Below are positions 31,335 to 43,299 of a stretch of 64,000 bases of DNA, one piece after another. A program made the position numbers and the translations under genes. The DNA is taken from contig CAWZYM010000267.1 in NCBI GenBank assembly GCA_963966185.1, positions 42,501-106,500 of the forward strand. The letters are read 5' to 3'. A model generated the notes under the pieces. It was given only the letters and a program-made list of their open reading frames with translations, had not been told where the DNA came from and did no database searches. Position 1 is the first letter of the stretch. The number at the start of each line of letters is the position of its first letter. The DNA is from Rhabditoides inermis (Eukaryota > Nematoda > Chromadorea > Rhabditida > Rhabditidae).

Positions 31335-32978
31335 CTCCTGAAATCAACCGTAGACTGAAAAAAAACACCTGCGTGGTTGTTACACTACCCGGCATGTTTG
31401 CCGCTACAGTAAAAATGGCACTAGTGAGAGGAACTGTTGTCGAGTCATAGGTAGGTAGATAGTAAGTATACAAAAACAACACAAAGTGTTAACACTGTAC
31501 GACTGGCCTACGCCTAGAAATCTCGTAGGCTTCGATTTGCAAATGCACGAAATGCGCGCACTCTTGAGTCGTCAACGTCATGGAAACTGGTAAACATACG
31601 GGCACATAGGACAAGGCGGCTCAGTCAGAATGGAAGGGGCACAAGGGATAACAGAAGAGAGAAACTGCACGATTCCCCCCAAATTTACCAAACAACTTTC
31701 TCAAATTTCTCAGAAATGACGAGAGCCAGAAGAAAGTGACAAAGTGAAAAATTCATATCACATATGTTTTGAGTATAAAGCAACAATTCATCACTAGAAA
31801 CGCACATCCCTAACTTTTTTTTTCGAGTATTTTTTAATGTTTTTTTCTGCAACATTTTTATATAATAACATGTAACTGAAAAAAAAGGATAAAAAACTCA
31901 CAGTTTCCATGTTTATATGTAGATGATACCACTGTGTAAAAGCAGCGTCTTCCACACTACAAATAGTAATAATTACTTAGTAATAATTGCTTGTACAAAG
32001 TATGCATATATACATGAAAGAACGAAAAACAGAAATACAAAGAAGATAATGTTCCCAAACAAGGATTGGGTGTGCACGCGTGACATGACAACGTACACTG
32101 CAATCAATACAGACTGGCGTGAGAGAGAAAAGGGCGAGGCTACGAGAGAGGTTGCAAAAACATTTGAAACATGGTATATTCCTGATTCGGAAAACGAGAC
32201 ACAATCGATTTTAATATCTGTGTTCTATCAAAAGTGCATTCTGACATTTCGAGTGTCTTTTCAGAAGTTGACCCAGTGACACCACCAGTCGCGCAGCAGA
32301 CTGTAACCGCTGAAGGCAAAGTAGCCATATGCGATTGGATGACAATATGGGGGTATGGATGCACTAAAGGGGGTTCGTTATATCGGGGGACCAACCATAT
32401 ATCAATCATATATTCATTTCAAATAAGAAAATCAGTTTCCAAACGTAGATTACAAACAAAACAATAAACTCTAGAGTAGTTATTTTTTATATCAAATGCG
32501 GAAAAGTGTGACCTTTCATAACGGCAAAGTGACGTCAACTCATGAGGTCATGATGAGTGAAACATGTTTCATTTTTCGCTCAAAAAATGTTTCCAGCCTA
32601 AATACACTATGGGGATTACGCTAGTAATGTTTATTTTTCATGAAAATAGGGAAATAAGAAGATATAGTGTTTGGGCCCACACGTTCCCACACCGGGGACA
32701 CAGAGTGAGCCCGTCGGGACCACACGGTCCCACACCGGAGACACTCAGTGGGACCGCCGGTCCCACAGGGTGTGAGCCCGGAAAAAATCAAATACAAAAT
32801 TTCAAAATTCTGTAAACGCAGATCGATGCGGAATGCTTTTCTCATCATGCATACAAAATTTCATGAGAAAATAGTTCGATATGATCGAATACGGGGCGCG
32901 GGCCCACTCGGGCCCACACCGGGGGCACCCGGGCCCACACTTTTGCTATTCCATGTGGCGAGTAGTGATGAACATCTG
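31335..32978. other. No gene supported; GC-rich GGGCCCACAC motifs in AT-rich DNA
   Basis: Between 32675 and 32940 several blocks based on GGGCCCACAC, CCCACACCGG and CGGTCCCACA occur inside otherwise AT-rich sequence, giving short inverted pairs. The rest (31335-32670) holds only short frames. Confidence 0.4.
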
Positions 32979-32986
32979 TTGAACAA

Positions 32987-34010
32987 TAGGGGCCCCAACC
33001 GCCGCCTCAAAACTCGCGCGCGCGCATTTCGGTTATACGAGCCGCGCGCGCTTGAAACTTAACATAAGTTTATGAAACTTTCCTAAAAATACTTTTTCGT
33101 TATTAGGCATCGATTAAAAAAAAGATCTTGAAGTTTGGTTGCAAAAAGTTTAAAACGTCTATATCATTTTTAGGAAGATAGCTACAGAAATAGGGTTTGT
33201 TGGACGCGATTGCTTGACTGCCAAGGATTCCAAAAATATACAAAGTTAGACGATTATCATTTTAGGAATACTCGATATCGTGAAAAAACTACTAAATTGG
33301 CTAATAGCTCTCAAAATTCCTTCCGCTGTCGGGGCTCTCTCGTCTCTCGCCGTTGTTCTCTCTCCTCTCGCCGCGTTTCTGGCGGGAAACGCGCGGGAAA
33401 ACGCGGCTGGCAGCCGGCTGGGAGGGGGGAATGTGTGAGTGCGAAGGTGAAAGCATATGAAATGTGCCGATTACGGACATAGTTCTGAACTGGAGATCAG
33501 TAAGTATCAACATATTCATTTATAAGTATGTAACGTGAAGTCAAGAACACGTTCGAAGTCGTATGAACCAATTCGAACATGATCGAACGCGATAGAACGG
33601 TCCAGTTGTTATAGTGCGCATCGATAAGAATAAGCTGCAAAGTGTGTATGTATTCATAAAACCATATTAGAACCTCGATCACACGTGTTGAGGCACGTTC
33701 AATTCAACTCCCCGCAGCTTGAGTGAAAAGTAGGTCACTCGCTGCTGCCACTGCTCGCCCTCTCACTGTCTGACAATAACAACCTCTCGCGCCTGCGCTC
33801 TGACCCATCACTCGCCTCTCGCTCCCGCCAAGCCAAGAATTGGCGAGCAATTTGGTCAGGCGAGGATACACACCTTCTGTGTTACTATGGATCTCAGACA
33901 CATCGGATCGGAATGAAATTTTGGATTATGAAATGATTCGCCAATACACACCGATTGATGTCAAATTCAACCCAAAAAGTCGTTGTCTATTTTTCCGGTT
34001 GGGGCCCCTA
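32987..34010. mobile_element. hAT-type non-autonomous transposon, 1,024 bp
   Basis: The terminal inverted repeats are TAGGGGCCCCAACCG at 32987 and its exact complement ending at 34010. They are flanked by identical 8-bp direct copies TTGAACAA (32979-32986 and 34011-34018). An 8-bp target duplication and TA-G-starting ends are hallmarks of hAT elements. No transposase ORF is present; the interior is mixed, with a GC-rich patch (33330-33430). Confidence 0.85.
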
Positions 34011-34018
34011 TTGAACAA

Positions 34019-35892
34019 TCCTCGAGATATTTTGTTATCTTTTGTTGGGTGTTGGGATCTTTGGCTGCAAAAACAAATGACAAACTGTTAAAAATTGTTT
34101 ATGTAATTGCAGTGTTGCGTTGAGTTGCAAACGCAGAACCCGAAATACTATGTCTGAAGCTAACTACATTGCTGGAACTATCAGCTTTCTGGTAAGTGCT
34201 TTTCAGGAATGTAACTCTCTGTAAAAAAAACGTTTCAAGTTCGGGTGATATTTGCGTCGCTTTTTCCACTTGCTAAACTCAAATAGCATTCACTGGATTC
34301 GCGATCAATCTCACGATTGTGATATTCATCGAAAAAGTGAAACACTGTAAAACGCGTTTGAAAAACTAACGTCATGCCAGGTGCGGACACTGAAACTGCA
34401 GAAATAGTTAAAGTCACACACGAATATTTCGAGACCGTTTCCTAGACCTTCAATGAACAGATAAAAGCAAAACGAAATTTTTTAAGTATACTGTTCAGTA
34501 TTTCGCTATCTATTTTTGTTACTGTGCTTTTTCGCATTCTCGCGCAAAACGCCGATAAGCGAGCAAAAGAAAACTGTGACGATTCTATTTTTTAATAGCA
34601 AAACGGTTCAGCTTGAAAAACTTTTTTCTTCTGCGCTTTGACCACGTGAAAACCGTTTCTCGAAAGCTGAAGTCTGCTATTCGCAGTACTCGTTCTTGTA
34701 AGGTATACTCGACGCAGCCGATTTATCACTGGTCTGTCTCTTCATCTCACACACTGTTTCGCCTCTTTTCTGTCTGACTCTCGCTGATCACGCGCTGTTT
34801 CGTCAGACTTTTTCGAGCTTATAGCTACGCGGATAAAAAAGATATGACAACATAAAGATTTTGGGAGCATCTCCAGACCGAGGGCTTTACAGCCATACCA
34901 AATTTAGCCGGATCCATGCATCGGTGGCCTTTGTGGAGCCATGTACGAACGGACACCATAGAGCATTTTACACATATAGGCGCAGCGGCGCTGCAATGTG
35001 ATGAATGACATTTTTTTCTTAGACAATTTTACACTCTTTTTTAATAGATCTACACACAAAAGCATTTTCACACACTACACGCTTATTCGCAATCGATTAT
35101 CACCGATTTATGTTCATCTTCACACCCCTTTTTCCACATGTTCTACTCACCAGCTATGTTTCCCACGTATTGCTATATCAATTTCGCTGTTTGAAACTGT
35201 AGGAACACATACTGTGTAGAACATTACTTGAGAAGAAATTGTAGCAGTCTGTGCTAGAAATGAAACGCCACTGTTACTGTGCTCAAAAGTTCCGAAAGTT
35301 GACATGGCATTTGGTTTCCGAGTGAATTATTCGAAACCTTAACTCACAGTAAAGCGCCTTTCTTTTGATTCAGTCGTTTGAAGCGCGCTGGGCTGTTGAG
35401 AAACGAGTTTCTGAATAACGTTTAACATGACAAAAGCCCCCCAAAATCACAGTCGCAACAACGGCTGCATTTTTTTTTTCCATTTCTCATACACCCAATA
35501 AAAATGAACACACTAATAAAATAGTTCAGATACCAATGTCATTTACCTTCGCAAATGTAATACATTTTATCTTTTGATTTTCGCATGTTGTTCACATGAC
35601 ATCTATATTTATATTATAGCAATTACTCACTGCGTACGTGTTCATTTGCCAGAAAATTACGTTTTATATGTATATCGCCACTGTGCAGTCCTCAAATCTA
35701 TTTAGAAAGCTATTGCTTGATAAGAAAACATGATAAAGCAAAGTTCAAATGACACTTTCTATATTTGTTTGGTAGTAATAACGCACTGCGTACGTGAGCA
35801 CCGGCTGCCCCCAGCAGACAGGAGGTGCACATTCCGCACTGCCTGTGGATTGCACTGATAACGTTCAGATCGCGCGCCCTGTCGTGCGCACA
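34019..35892. other. No gene supported
   Basis: A short ATG exon-like stretch reading MSEANYIAGTISFL with a GTAAGT donor lies at 34150-34192, but no partner exon was found. The remainder is AT-rich with short frames only. Confidence 0.35.
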
Positions 35893-36195
35893 GCCGCCGT
35901 ACCAATCTCCCTCTCTACACACGATCTTTTTCGCATGATGCTCACGTGTTATGTTCACGTTTCCAGAAAAGAATGAAAGAACACACGATCATCACACGAT
36001 CAACACGCGAGTTTTTTAATAGTATCACACGAAAAATACCGTATTTTTGAATGGGGTTTGCGCTATACTCAATGAAATATATATGTATAAATGTATAAAT
36101 GTCTATTTCAATGATGTTTGTTTACTGTTATGAATGTCATGTGGTTTATTACAATTTCATTTTTGACATATTTATATAGTATTCCACTATTAAAG

Positions 36196-36723
36196 ATGCT
36201 TCGGCGGCCGCGTGCTCCTAATCTTGCTTACGTGAGGCGGTTCCCCTTGCCCTTCTTCTCGCCAAATATCAGAATCCTGAAGGCTAAATATCGAATGGAC
36301 GAACAGAATCTCCAAGGACTTCTCCGCCTGATTCAACACGTGCTCACTGCCCCCAACAACCAGGGCGATTGGCCCATCACCCCTATGAATCAGGTGCACT
36401 AGTGTTAACAGAATCAATGAATACAAGTTCATGTTTATATTATGTTTCAGCTTTTGCTGACTATTCGGTATTTGTCAACGAACGCTCACCAGAGTGTGAT
36501 CGCTGACACGATCGGATGTTGTCAACAGACAGTGAGCAACCACATCCGCCGTTGTATCTATGCACTCACCAGTCGCGCCATGCTCGACCAGTTCATCCAG
36601 TTCCCTCTGAACGATCCCTTGTGGTGCCGTCAGATGGCGGAAGACTTCTCACGTTATGCGGGTTTACCGAGTCAGTTTCTGAGAGAGTGAAAAAGTGAGA
36701 GAGCTGGAGCAGTGAGAGTGAGT

Positions 36724-36762
<39 letters not shown>

Positions 36763-37373
36763 ATAGAGGAAGAGATAATGAGAGAGGTGTTATAGATGTC
36801 ATCGGAGCTGTTGACGGTTCCCTGGTTCCCATCGAGTGCCCTGACCAGTTCAGCTACCAGTACAGGACTAGAAAGACTGGAACATATCTAAATGTACTTG
36901 TGGTTGTAGATGCACATGGTCGAATTGTCTTTGTTGATGCTTCGAATCCGGGTTCTGTGAATGATTCAACTATATACAGATCAACCCCCCTCCCACCCAT
37001 GTTCCAATCTGGAGCTGTTCCTCACGGATTTGCTCTAGTCGGCGACAAGGGTTTCGCCAACGGAGATCAGATAATGACCCCGCACCGCCAGGGCAACACT
37101 GCTCAGAAGGCCGAATTCAACACGGCTCACAAGCGCACCCGAGTCATTGTTGAGCAAGTCTTCGGCATTCTGAAGGGGAGGTTCAAGGTAGTGCACACGT
37201 CTATTCGAGAAGACCCCGCATTCGCTGCAAGGTGCGTCTTGGCCTGCGCCGTGTTGCACAACTACCTCATCGGACGAGGAGTGACTGCGCAGCACCTTCC
37301 CCTTCTTCCCGCTATCCCAATGACCCACCCTCAAGGCAATGACTTGCGCGCTCATCTCACTGCTCAGTTCTAA
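36196..37373 (+). CDS. Harbinger (HARBI1-like) DDE transposase, 331 aa
   Basis: Three exons (36196-36393, 36451-36670, 36796-37373) join in phase (0, then 1). An N-terminal helix-turn-helix part covers about residues 66-110 (IADTIGCCQQTVSNHIRRC). The catalytic DDE_Tnp_4 domain begins VIGAVDGSLVPI, with the first Asp at about 146. The second Asp is in VGDKGFA and the Glu in RVIVEQVFGILKGRF. The second intron carries a (GA)n run. A length of 331 is normal for the family. All three acidic residues and every frame are intact, so the enzyme could be active. It cuts and pastes the element together with its Myb-like partner. Confidence 0.9.
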
Positions 37374-37586
37374 ATATATGTGAAATCAATTGTATCAATG
37401 AAAACCATTAACAATGAGAACCATGTAAACCATTTATTCTTACGTATATGAAAACATATGAATATAAAATATTTAAATATGAATTATGTTCTGGAATTGA
37501 TACTTATACCACATACAATATTGGAAATATGAGAACAAAGTGCAAACAAAATTGAGGACACGAGAGGACATATCATAAACAAACAA

Positions 37587-37660
37587 TATTGAGAACAAAT
37601 TGTGGATATTGAGAACAAATTGTGGATATTGGGAACAAATTGTGGATATTGGGAACAAAA
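37587..37660. repeat. Minisatellite, 21-bp unit, about 3.5 copies
   Basis: A unit reading ATTGAGAACAAATTGTGGAT (G/A variable) is repeated between the 3' ends of the two Harbinger genes. Confidence 0.85.
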
Positions 37661-37668
37661 CAAAATAC

Positions 37669-39074
37669 TTACTGGGCGTTGAGCGAGAGCTTGATGGCCT
37701 TCAGGCGGGAGATGCTCGCCTCCAGAGAGACTACCTCTTGGTCGATCAGAGCCGTGATAAGAGCTAAACGTAAATTTCTTTCATAAATAGACGTATGATA
37801 TCAAATACAAACCTCGATGGGATATGTCCGAGGAAGTGGGAGTCGGGGAAGGGGAAGGAGATTGAGCACGCGGGCGAGTGTTGTTGAGGTAGTCTCCAAC
37901 CATCCTCCTAACAGGCTGCGGTTGGTACTGCTGTACCATGCGAGATCCTAAATATTATAAACATATGCATAAACCGCGAACGAAAAATAAAACTCACCAT
38001 TAGGGACCTGCATGAACTTCTGCGGAGTGAATTGCTGCACCTGACGGCCGGAAGGATGCGCTACAAAAAAGCAAATGCAAAAACGTCAGAATACTATTAT
38101 TTTACGGTGACAACCACACATACCTTGGCGAACAGCCTGGCGAATGACCGGAGGCGCTTGGAAGACACGCGCATCGTCTTCTTGAAAGTGGTTGAGCGAA
38201 AACTGCTGATGTTCGTGATCTTCGAACTTCAACGACAATTTAAAACAAACAAACATGAACAAAATAAACGTACCATGTCCTCCTCGTCCTGCTGAACCGA
38301 ATGAGACGAACGCTGCGACGACGGTGCCGGCGCGGATGTGTTCTTTCTGACGGGCTGAGACCCGCTCATCGTCTGTAACAAAATAATAAGAAAAATGTAG
38401 AAACACAAGAAACACTCAAACACAATGCATATCAACGAACAATGAAACATGTAACACGATGTATACGTGATGCAACATTATCAGAAGAGTGATAAATGAA
38501 CGTTTTGGATGAAGATTACTATATACACGACATAACACCAATATTTGAACAACGTACCTTGCTACCAACAGTCGTGACGAATTCGGATCGGTTTCCACCA
38601 ATACCGGCCCAAGCGGGAGTGTTCCTATTCTTGGCTACAATCAGCTCGTCAACCGAGTTCATCGTGTTCAGCTCCTCCTCGATCTCCTCCTGACTTGTGT
38701 CAAAGCCACCTCCTGTACCGTTTTGAATCCTGCATTTAATTTTATTTGTCACGTGTACGCAAGCTATTAACTAACTGTTTCTCTTTCGCAAGTGACTGAC
38801 GCAGCTTCCTAGCCTTGTGGTTGTAGTGGGAAGTAATGAACTTGCCGGTGATGACACGCTTATACTTCATGTAAAATCCATCGCATATTTCAGTCATTGC
38901 TTTTTTTCGGCTCAGATTAGCATCACCATTTCGGGACTTGTTTTCTCCCTTAAGCACTTCAAGTCTCGCCACGTATTCCTTGACGAGGAAGTCAGACTCG
39001 TCCTGCGTCACTGTGAAACGCTTATCTTTCTCCTCCTCTTCCTTCTCTTTTTGACGCGTACTTCTTTTAGCCAT
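37669..39074 (-). CDS. Harbinger Myb/SANT-like DNA-binding protein
   Basis: The ATG is at 39074. Exon 1 (38776-39074) encodes a basic start and a trihelix/Myb-SANT-like domain (FTVTQDESDFLVKEYV to KARKLRQSLAKE). About six further exons follow on the minus strand (near 38570-38731, 38280-38375, 38120-38230, 38003-38060, 37813-37948 and 37669-37764), mostly Gln/Pro/Ser-rich. They end in an amphipathic helix (ALITALIDQEVVSLEASISRLKAIKLSL) that could be a coiled-coil contact. Introns are short and have GT-AG ends. In this superfamily the Myb-like protein carries the transposase into the nucleus and to the TIRs. The final TAA overlaps a GTAAGT, so a further exon is possible. Confidence 0.72.
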
Positions 39075-39550
39075 CAACTATAATAAGCATTAACAATAAA
39101 CAACAAATATAACGGATAAATGAAATGAACTGTCGTCTAAAATAAACAATCCACGGAACAACGGCAGTCGAGAACACACAATATGACTAAACAGTAATGA
39201 CTATTTTCACCGTGCAAGTGTGTTTTGATTTTTGTGTCTGAATCTCTTATTTTCTCATAGTCTTTTCGCGTGTCCAATGCTAGAACCTTCCATTACATGA
39301 AATGAACGTGGCGTGAAAAGAAAAAAAATGAGCATAACATACGAAAAATTCACAACTAAACACGCAAAAGAAGTTGGTGTGATGTTTGTGTGTTCTCTGG
39401 CGCTCTTTTTTACAACACTCTTTGTTTTCTCTAACATCAGGTCACTATGCGGTCATGTCCGCGCGACATCAAACATCACACGAGCTAACATCGTGTGATA
39501 GTTGGCGTGTTGTTCGCGTGTAGAGGGGGACTTTGGTACGGCGGCAGTAG

Positions 39551-39613
39551 TGTTGTGGTTAGCGATTGCGCCCGTTGAGACACATGGCTCGAGTTCGGTT
39601 CCGGCTGGTGGCA
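39551..39613 (+). repeat. tRNA-like sequence, probably a SINE head
   Basis: The stretch has an A-box-like TGGTTAGCGATTG and a B-box-like GAGTTCGGTTCC at tRNA spacing. It does not form a convincing acceptor stem. Similar tRNA-derived pieces occur at 42058, 47416, 48228 and 52476. Confidence 0.35.
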
Positions 39614-39820
39614 AATCTTTTGTAATATATGATTTCACATAGAAATGAAAGTTGGAATTGTAAATTTTCCAAACAGCATTACCTAAACTCTTTTTTGCAT
39701 AATTTATACAACTTTGAACTGAACAAGCTGGGTGAACTGTTGGATTTCTTTAAAAAAAATGTTTTGTGGTTCATGTTAATGTAGATAGATTTATATGAAA
39801 TCCAATAAAAGTACATTCCT

Positions 39821-40122
39821 TATCTTTTAAAAGGACTTCCGTAAGAGAAGAGTTTGTGTTGCTCAACGTAATGCAACAAAAGCTCATGCATTTTATCAAT
39901 CGAAATAGTACACAAACCTGCTCCAATAGTTCAACAAGATATATATTTAATCGATCGGATACCGAAATCAATTTGCCGACGTACAACATTTGCTCGCATT
40001 AGTTTTTTTATTGCAGAAAGAGCAGGTTTGTTTACTATTTCGATTGATAAAATGCATGAGCTTTTGTTGCATTACGTTGAGCAACACAAACTCTTCTCTT
40101 ACGGAAGTCCTTTTAAAAGATA
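39821..40122. repeat. Fold-back repeat with ~102-bp arms
   Basis: The left arm 39821-39922 (starting TATCTTTTAAAAGG) and right arm 40020-40122 are near-perfect reverse complements, separated by ~97 bp of AT-rich sequence. No ORF spans it. A transcript would form a long hairpin. Confidence 0.9.
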
Positions 40123-42057
40123 AAAGAGGTTATTTACAGAACAAATTGTTATTTTGATCAATATGATGTTTTGTACAAATGTTGTGACATACATTTCTAA
40201 TGAAAACTTTATCTCAATATTTGAACAATTACAAAACAAATGGATATGTTTTTTCTTCATTTTTTTATTTACGCCAACCAACTGTACGTGCCTTCTTTGA
40301 TGAACGGAGTCTGAAAAGTCGTAATACAGTTTTGAGAGACCAAAACTTTATTTTTTTTCTGTTTTTTTCCTTTCTTTCTGGCAGCAAATTTTCATGGTTT
40401 CGAGCCAGAACAAAGTTAGGCATCTTTTTTTGTTTTTTTTTTCAATTGCTCACTATTTCGAATGTTGTTGTGAAGTGCCAAAATCAGTTTTTGTTGTTGT
40501 TAAAATTTCGGATAAAAAACCAACCGTTTGAACATGACGTATGCGACCGCAATCGAACCGTTCCAAATCGGCCAGAAGAGCTGCGTGATTTTGAACACTA
40601 AAAAGTACCTTCAAATTCATGTAAAAGACACAGTGGCCCTTTTCTTCAATCCCCGATGCAATATGTAACTCATAAAACCACTGAACTTGCCAGATAAACA
40701 TAAAAAATCTGCTGATCAAGATTCCAATTGTTTCCGCAAAAAAAAGTTTTCGAAAAAAGTTTTTGGAAGCACGTTTTGACGTGATTTGCGTAGCGCAGTA
40801 GAAAAAAATGTCCACGAGTTTTAAATCTGTTCGCCACTTTGCCTGAAACATGCATGCATCTCGCGTGATCATTTTGCGCGATTTTGAAAGTTTCATTACC
40901 ACACGCAAACATTATACGTCACTGTCCTTTCAAAGAGAAACTCTGGGAAAAAATGTTACAAGCGGACGTTTATCTCGCTCTGAGCAAGTTTTGAAGAGAC
41001 AATATCTGCGAAAAGAGAGGCTAGCGGCCGCGAGTAGAATCACTCATTAGGGTATTTGACTGGGAGTTTGTTGGTTGTATGCATCAATTTCAATACTCAA
41101 TCATGCCTAAAAACAGATATTTTTTTTATCCAACATAACTAAACACTGGACACCACGACAACAGTTGAATACAGAAGCAAAGTTTATCGTTCATCACCAT
41201 CATTCAATCGTTTGTCGACCTTCTGTCCAATCCGATCTTGCTTCATCCGTGTGAACATATGGAACCTCAATAGAACACAAAAAGATGGACACAATCAACA
41301 TTAGGCAAAATGACTGCGGGACCAGGGAAACAACACGCAACAACCAATAAAAAAAAGATAAAAATCACGTCTAATCGCGTAGTAGCAACTGTTATTCGGC
41401 TAATTGTGAATCCGACATGCACAATAGCGTCCGCGTCACAATAAAATCAAAACATGAAATTATAACAACAATCAACATGAAAACTAACTAGAAAGCAATA
41501 ACAGCTGATCCATTGTTTGCACAAGAAAAGTAGGCAAAGCTCGTGCAATCAAGGAGTGAAAACGTACGATAAAAAGGTTTTCTCAGCTGGTCAGCTTCAG
41601 GAATCGAACAAAACAAATTAAGAATGCAAATTTTGTCACTTTGAAAATATGAGTACTGATTTCCAATCCAAAACCAGCACTTTGGTCTTATTCACCAACA
41701 CTCTATTTTTTTCCCTGGAGTTCTTTTTTAAAGGAACAGTGGCGCTATTTTTTTCGACTCAGGCTCGATTCTTGAACCGTTGGAACATAAAAAAAACAAA
41801 AAAAAATAACGATAGAACACCAAAACCTCCGTAACCCCACAAAAAAAACCCAGACGTGGTTTTTTTTATTCGTTTGATTTGCGCGGGACACGCCTTACGC
41901 GTCAGGGCCGCTGTGCATGCCCCGTCAAGGTGTAACAGCTGTTTTCTAAAGTCCTCTCCAATTGGCTAGAAATAGGCGGTGCACAAGAATTACGGTAGCT
42001 GGACCCGTCAGTGTGACTCATGCAAATCGATCATTTTTGCACCCACAAAAACATCAA
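40123..42057. other. AT-rich sequence, no gene supported
   Basis: There are many poly(T)/poly(A) runs and only short frames on both strands. Confidence 0.4.
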
Positions 42058-42123
42058 GGCGGAATCGAACCCGTGACCGTGAGCGCTATAGACCGCCAGC
42101 TAACCAGCTGCGCCATAGAGGCA
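42058..42123 (-). repeat. tRNA-like sequence, probably a SINE head
   Basis: The minus strand reads GGCGCAGCTGGTTAGC (A box) and GGGTTCGATTCC (B box) 35-40 nt apart. The acceptor ends do not pair and the T stem has mismatches, so a working tRNA is unlikely. Confidence 0.4.
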
Positions 42124-43251
42124 ATTGCGAAAAACGCAGAAAAGATAGCTAATATTATCGCCGCGCCAAAAGAACGCAACAAAGAGAGTGGGTTGAAACT
42201 TATTTCACACTGCTGAAATATTCATTCAATTGCAAGAACAATCACAAGAACACTATCATATCGCTGATACCGCAACTTCGCAACACACATACATTTTATT
42301 TACAACATATGAAGAACAAGCAAAAAGAAAATGTACATGCAACAACCGCGACGAACATCAATCAATATCCCAATCACAAAATAAATGAAAAAGTTTTGAT
42401 GTGATGATCAGGCGTGGTTTGGGTGAGGGTGCTGTGTCCTCTGTGTGCCCTCTGGGGTGGCTCGTTGAGTGATACCTGTAACACTTAGGTTTCACAACTA
42501 CAGTAATTCGGCAAAAGTGGAAATGAAAGCATGTACAACTTGTACTGTTCGAACTGCGTAGACGTGGTTCGTATCAACATGTGACCAGCATGAGAAACGA
42601 TGGCATACCTTATCACATGAGCGTGATAACGTGGACGGTGCCGATGCTGCACACGCGACCGCGGCAACGCGCAACAACTGCAACACAACACTCAATCAAT
42701 ACACAATCAAAAACGGGGCGTTTCAACAAACTCATGACTGCAGAAGTATTCATAAAAGTAACTACATACCTTGACTTGACACGCGCGGGGGTTGACGCCG
42801 GTGCTGATCACGCGACCACTGCAAGGGGACTCGAATCACACGTGATATGCAAACCAACTGCAACACAGCCATCAATCATTGCAAAATTAAAAATAGAGTG
42901 TGTTTGCACTGCATTCACTGAAACAAGCAATGTTTATGATCGTCATAGAATACAACACCGGCACTTCAATAAACAACAACACGTAATATCGCCAAAAATA
43001 ATCTTCAAGATGAACAAACTTGAAAGAGGTCACTAAATTTAGAAAACAACACAATAAAACGCAAAGTAAATGACGTCTATAACTGTTATATTATAATTGA
43101 ATCATAAAATAACAACAACAACGTGACAAACACAACAAAAATAGCCAAAACAGCAGTCTTGTCTGTTCTCTGTGTGTGGAGAGGTGGCTCTGCTGTGTGT
43201 GTGTGATCCAGGTGTGCGTGCGCACCGGTCCCTCAGCATCCCCTCTGGTCT
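42124..43251. other. No gene supported; two related patches
   Basis: Patches at 42620-42700 and 42790-42875 share GCTGATCACGCGACC-like and AACTGCAACACA blocks and could be duplicated small exons on the minus strand. No frame could be chained. Confidence 0.35.
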
Positions 43252-43299
43252 GTGATACCAGTTGATAAGGAGGAGGCGCGGACGGCCCATGCCTCGTGC

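Larger units (their letters stand above)
35893..39545 (+). mobile_element. PIF/Harbinger DNA transposon, apparently complete
   Basis: The imperfect terminal inverted repeats start GCCGCCGTACCAA and match over about 28 of 32 bases (35893-35924 and 39514-39545). Between them are the two convergent genes that define the superfamily, transposase and Myb/SANT-like protein. I could not find the expected 3-bp target duplication, so the exact ends may be off by a few bases. Confidence 0.82.

Noticed and set aside
34150..34192. First exon of a new gene (ATG then GTAAGT)
   Set aside because: No downstream exon could be chained in phase; fourteen codons are too little evidence.
39551..39613. Functional tRNA gene
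   Set aside because: No acceptor stem forms and the anticodon arm is poor.
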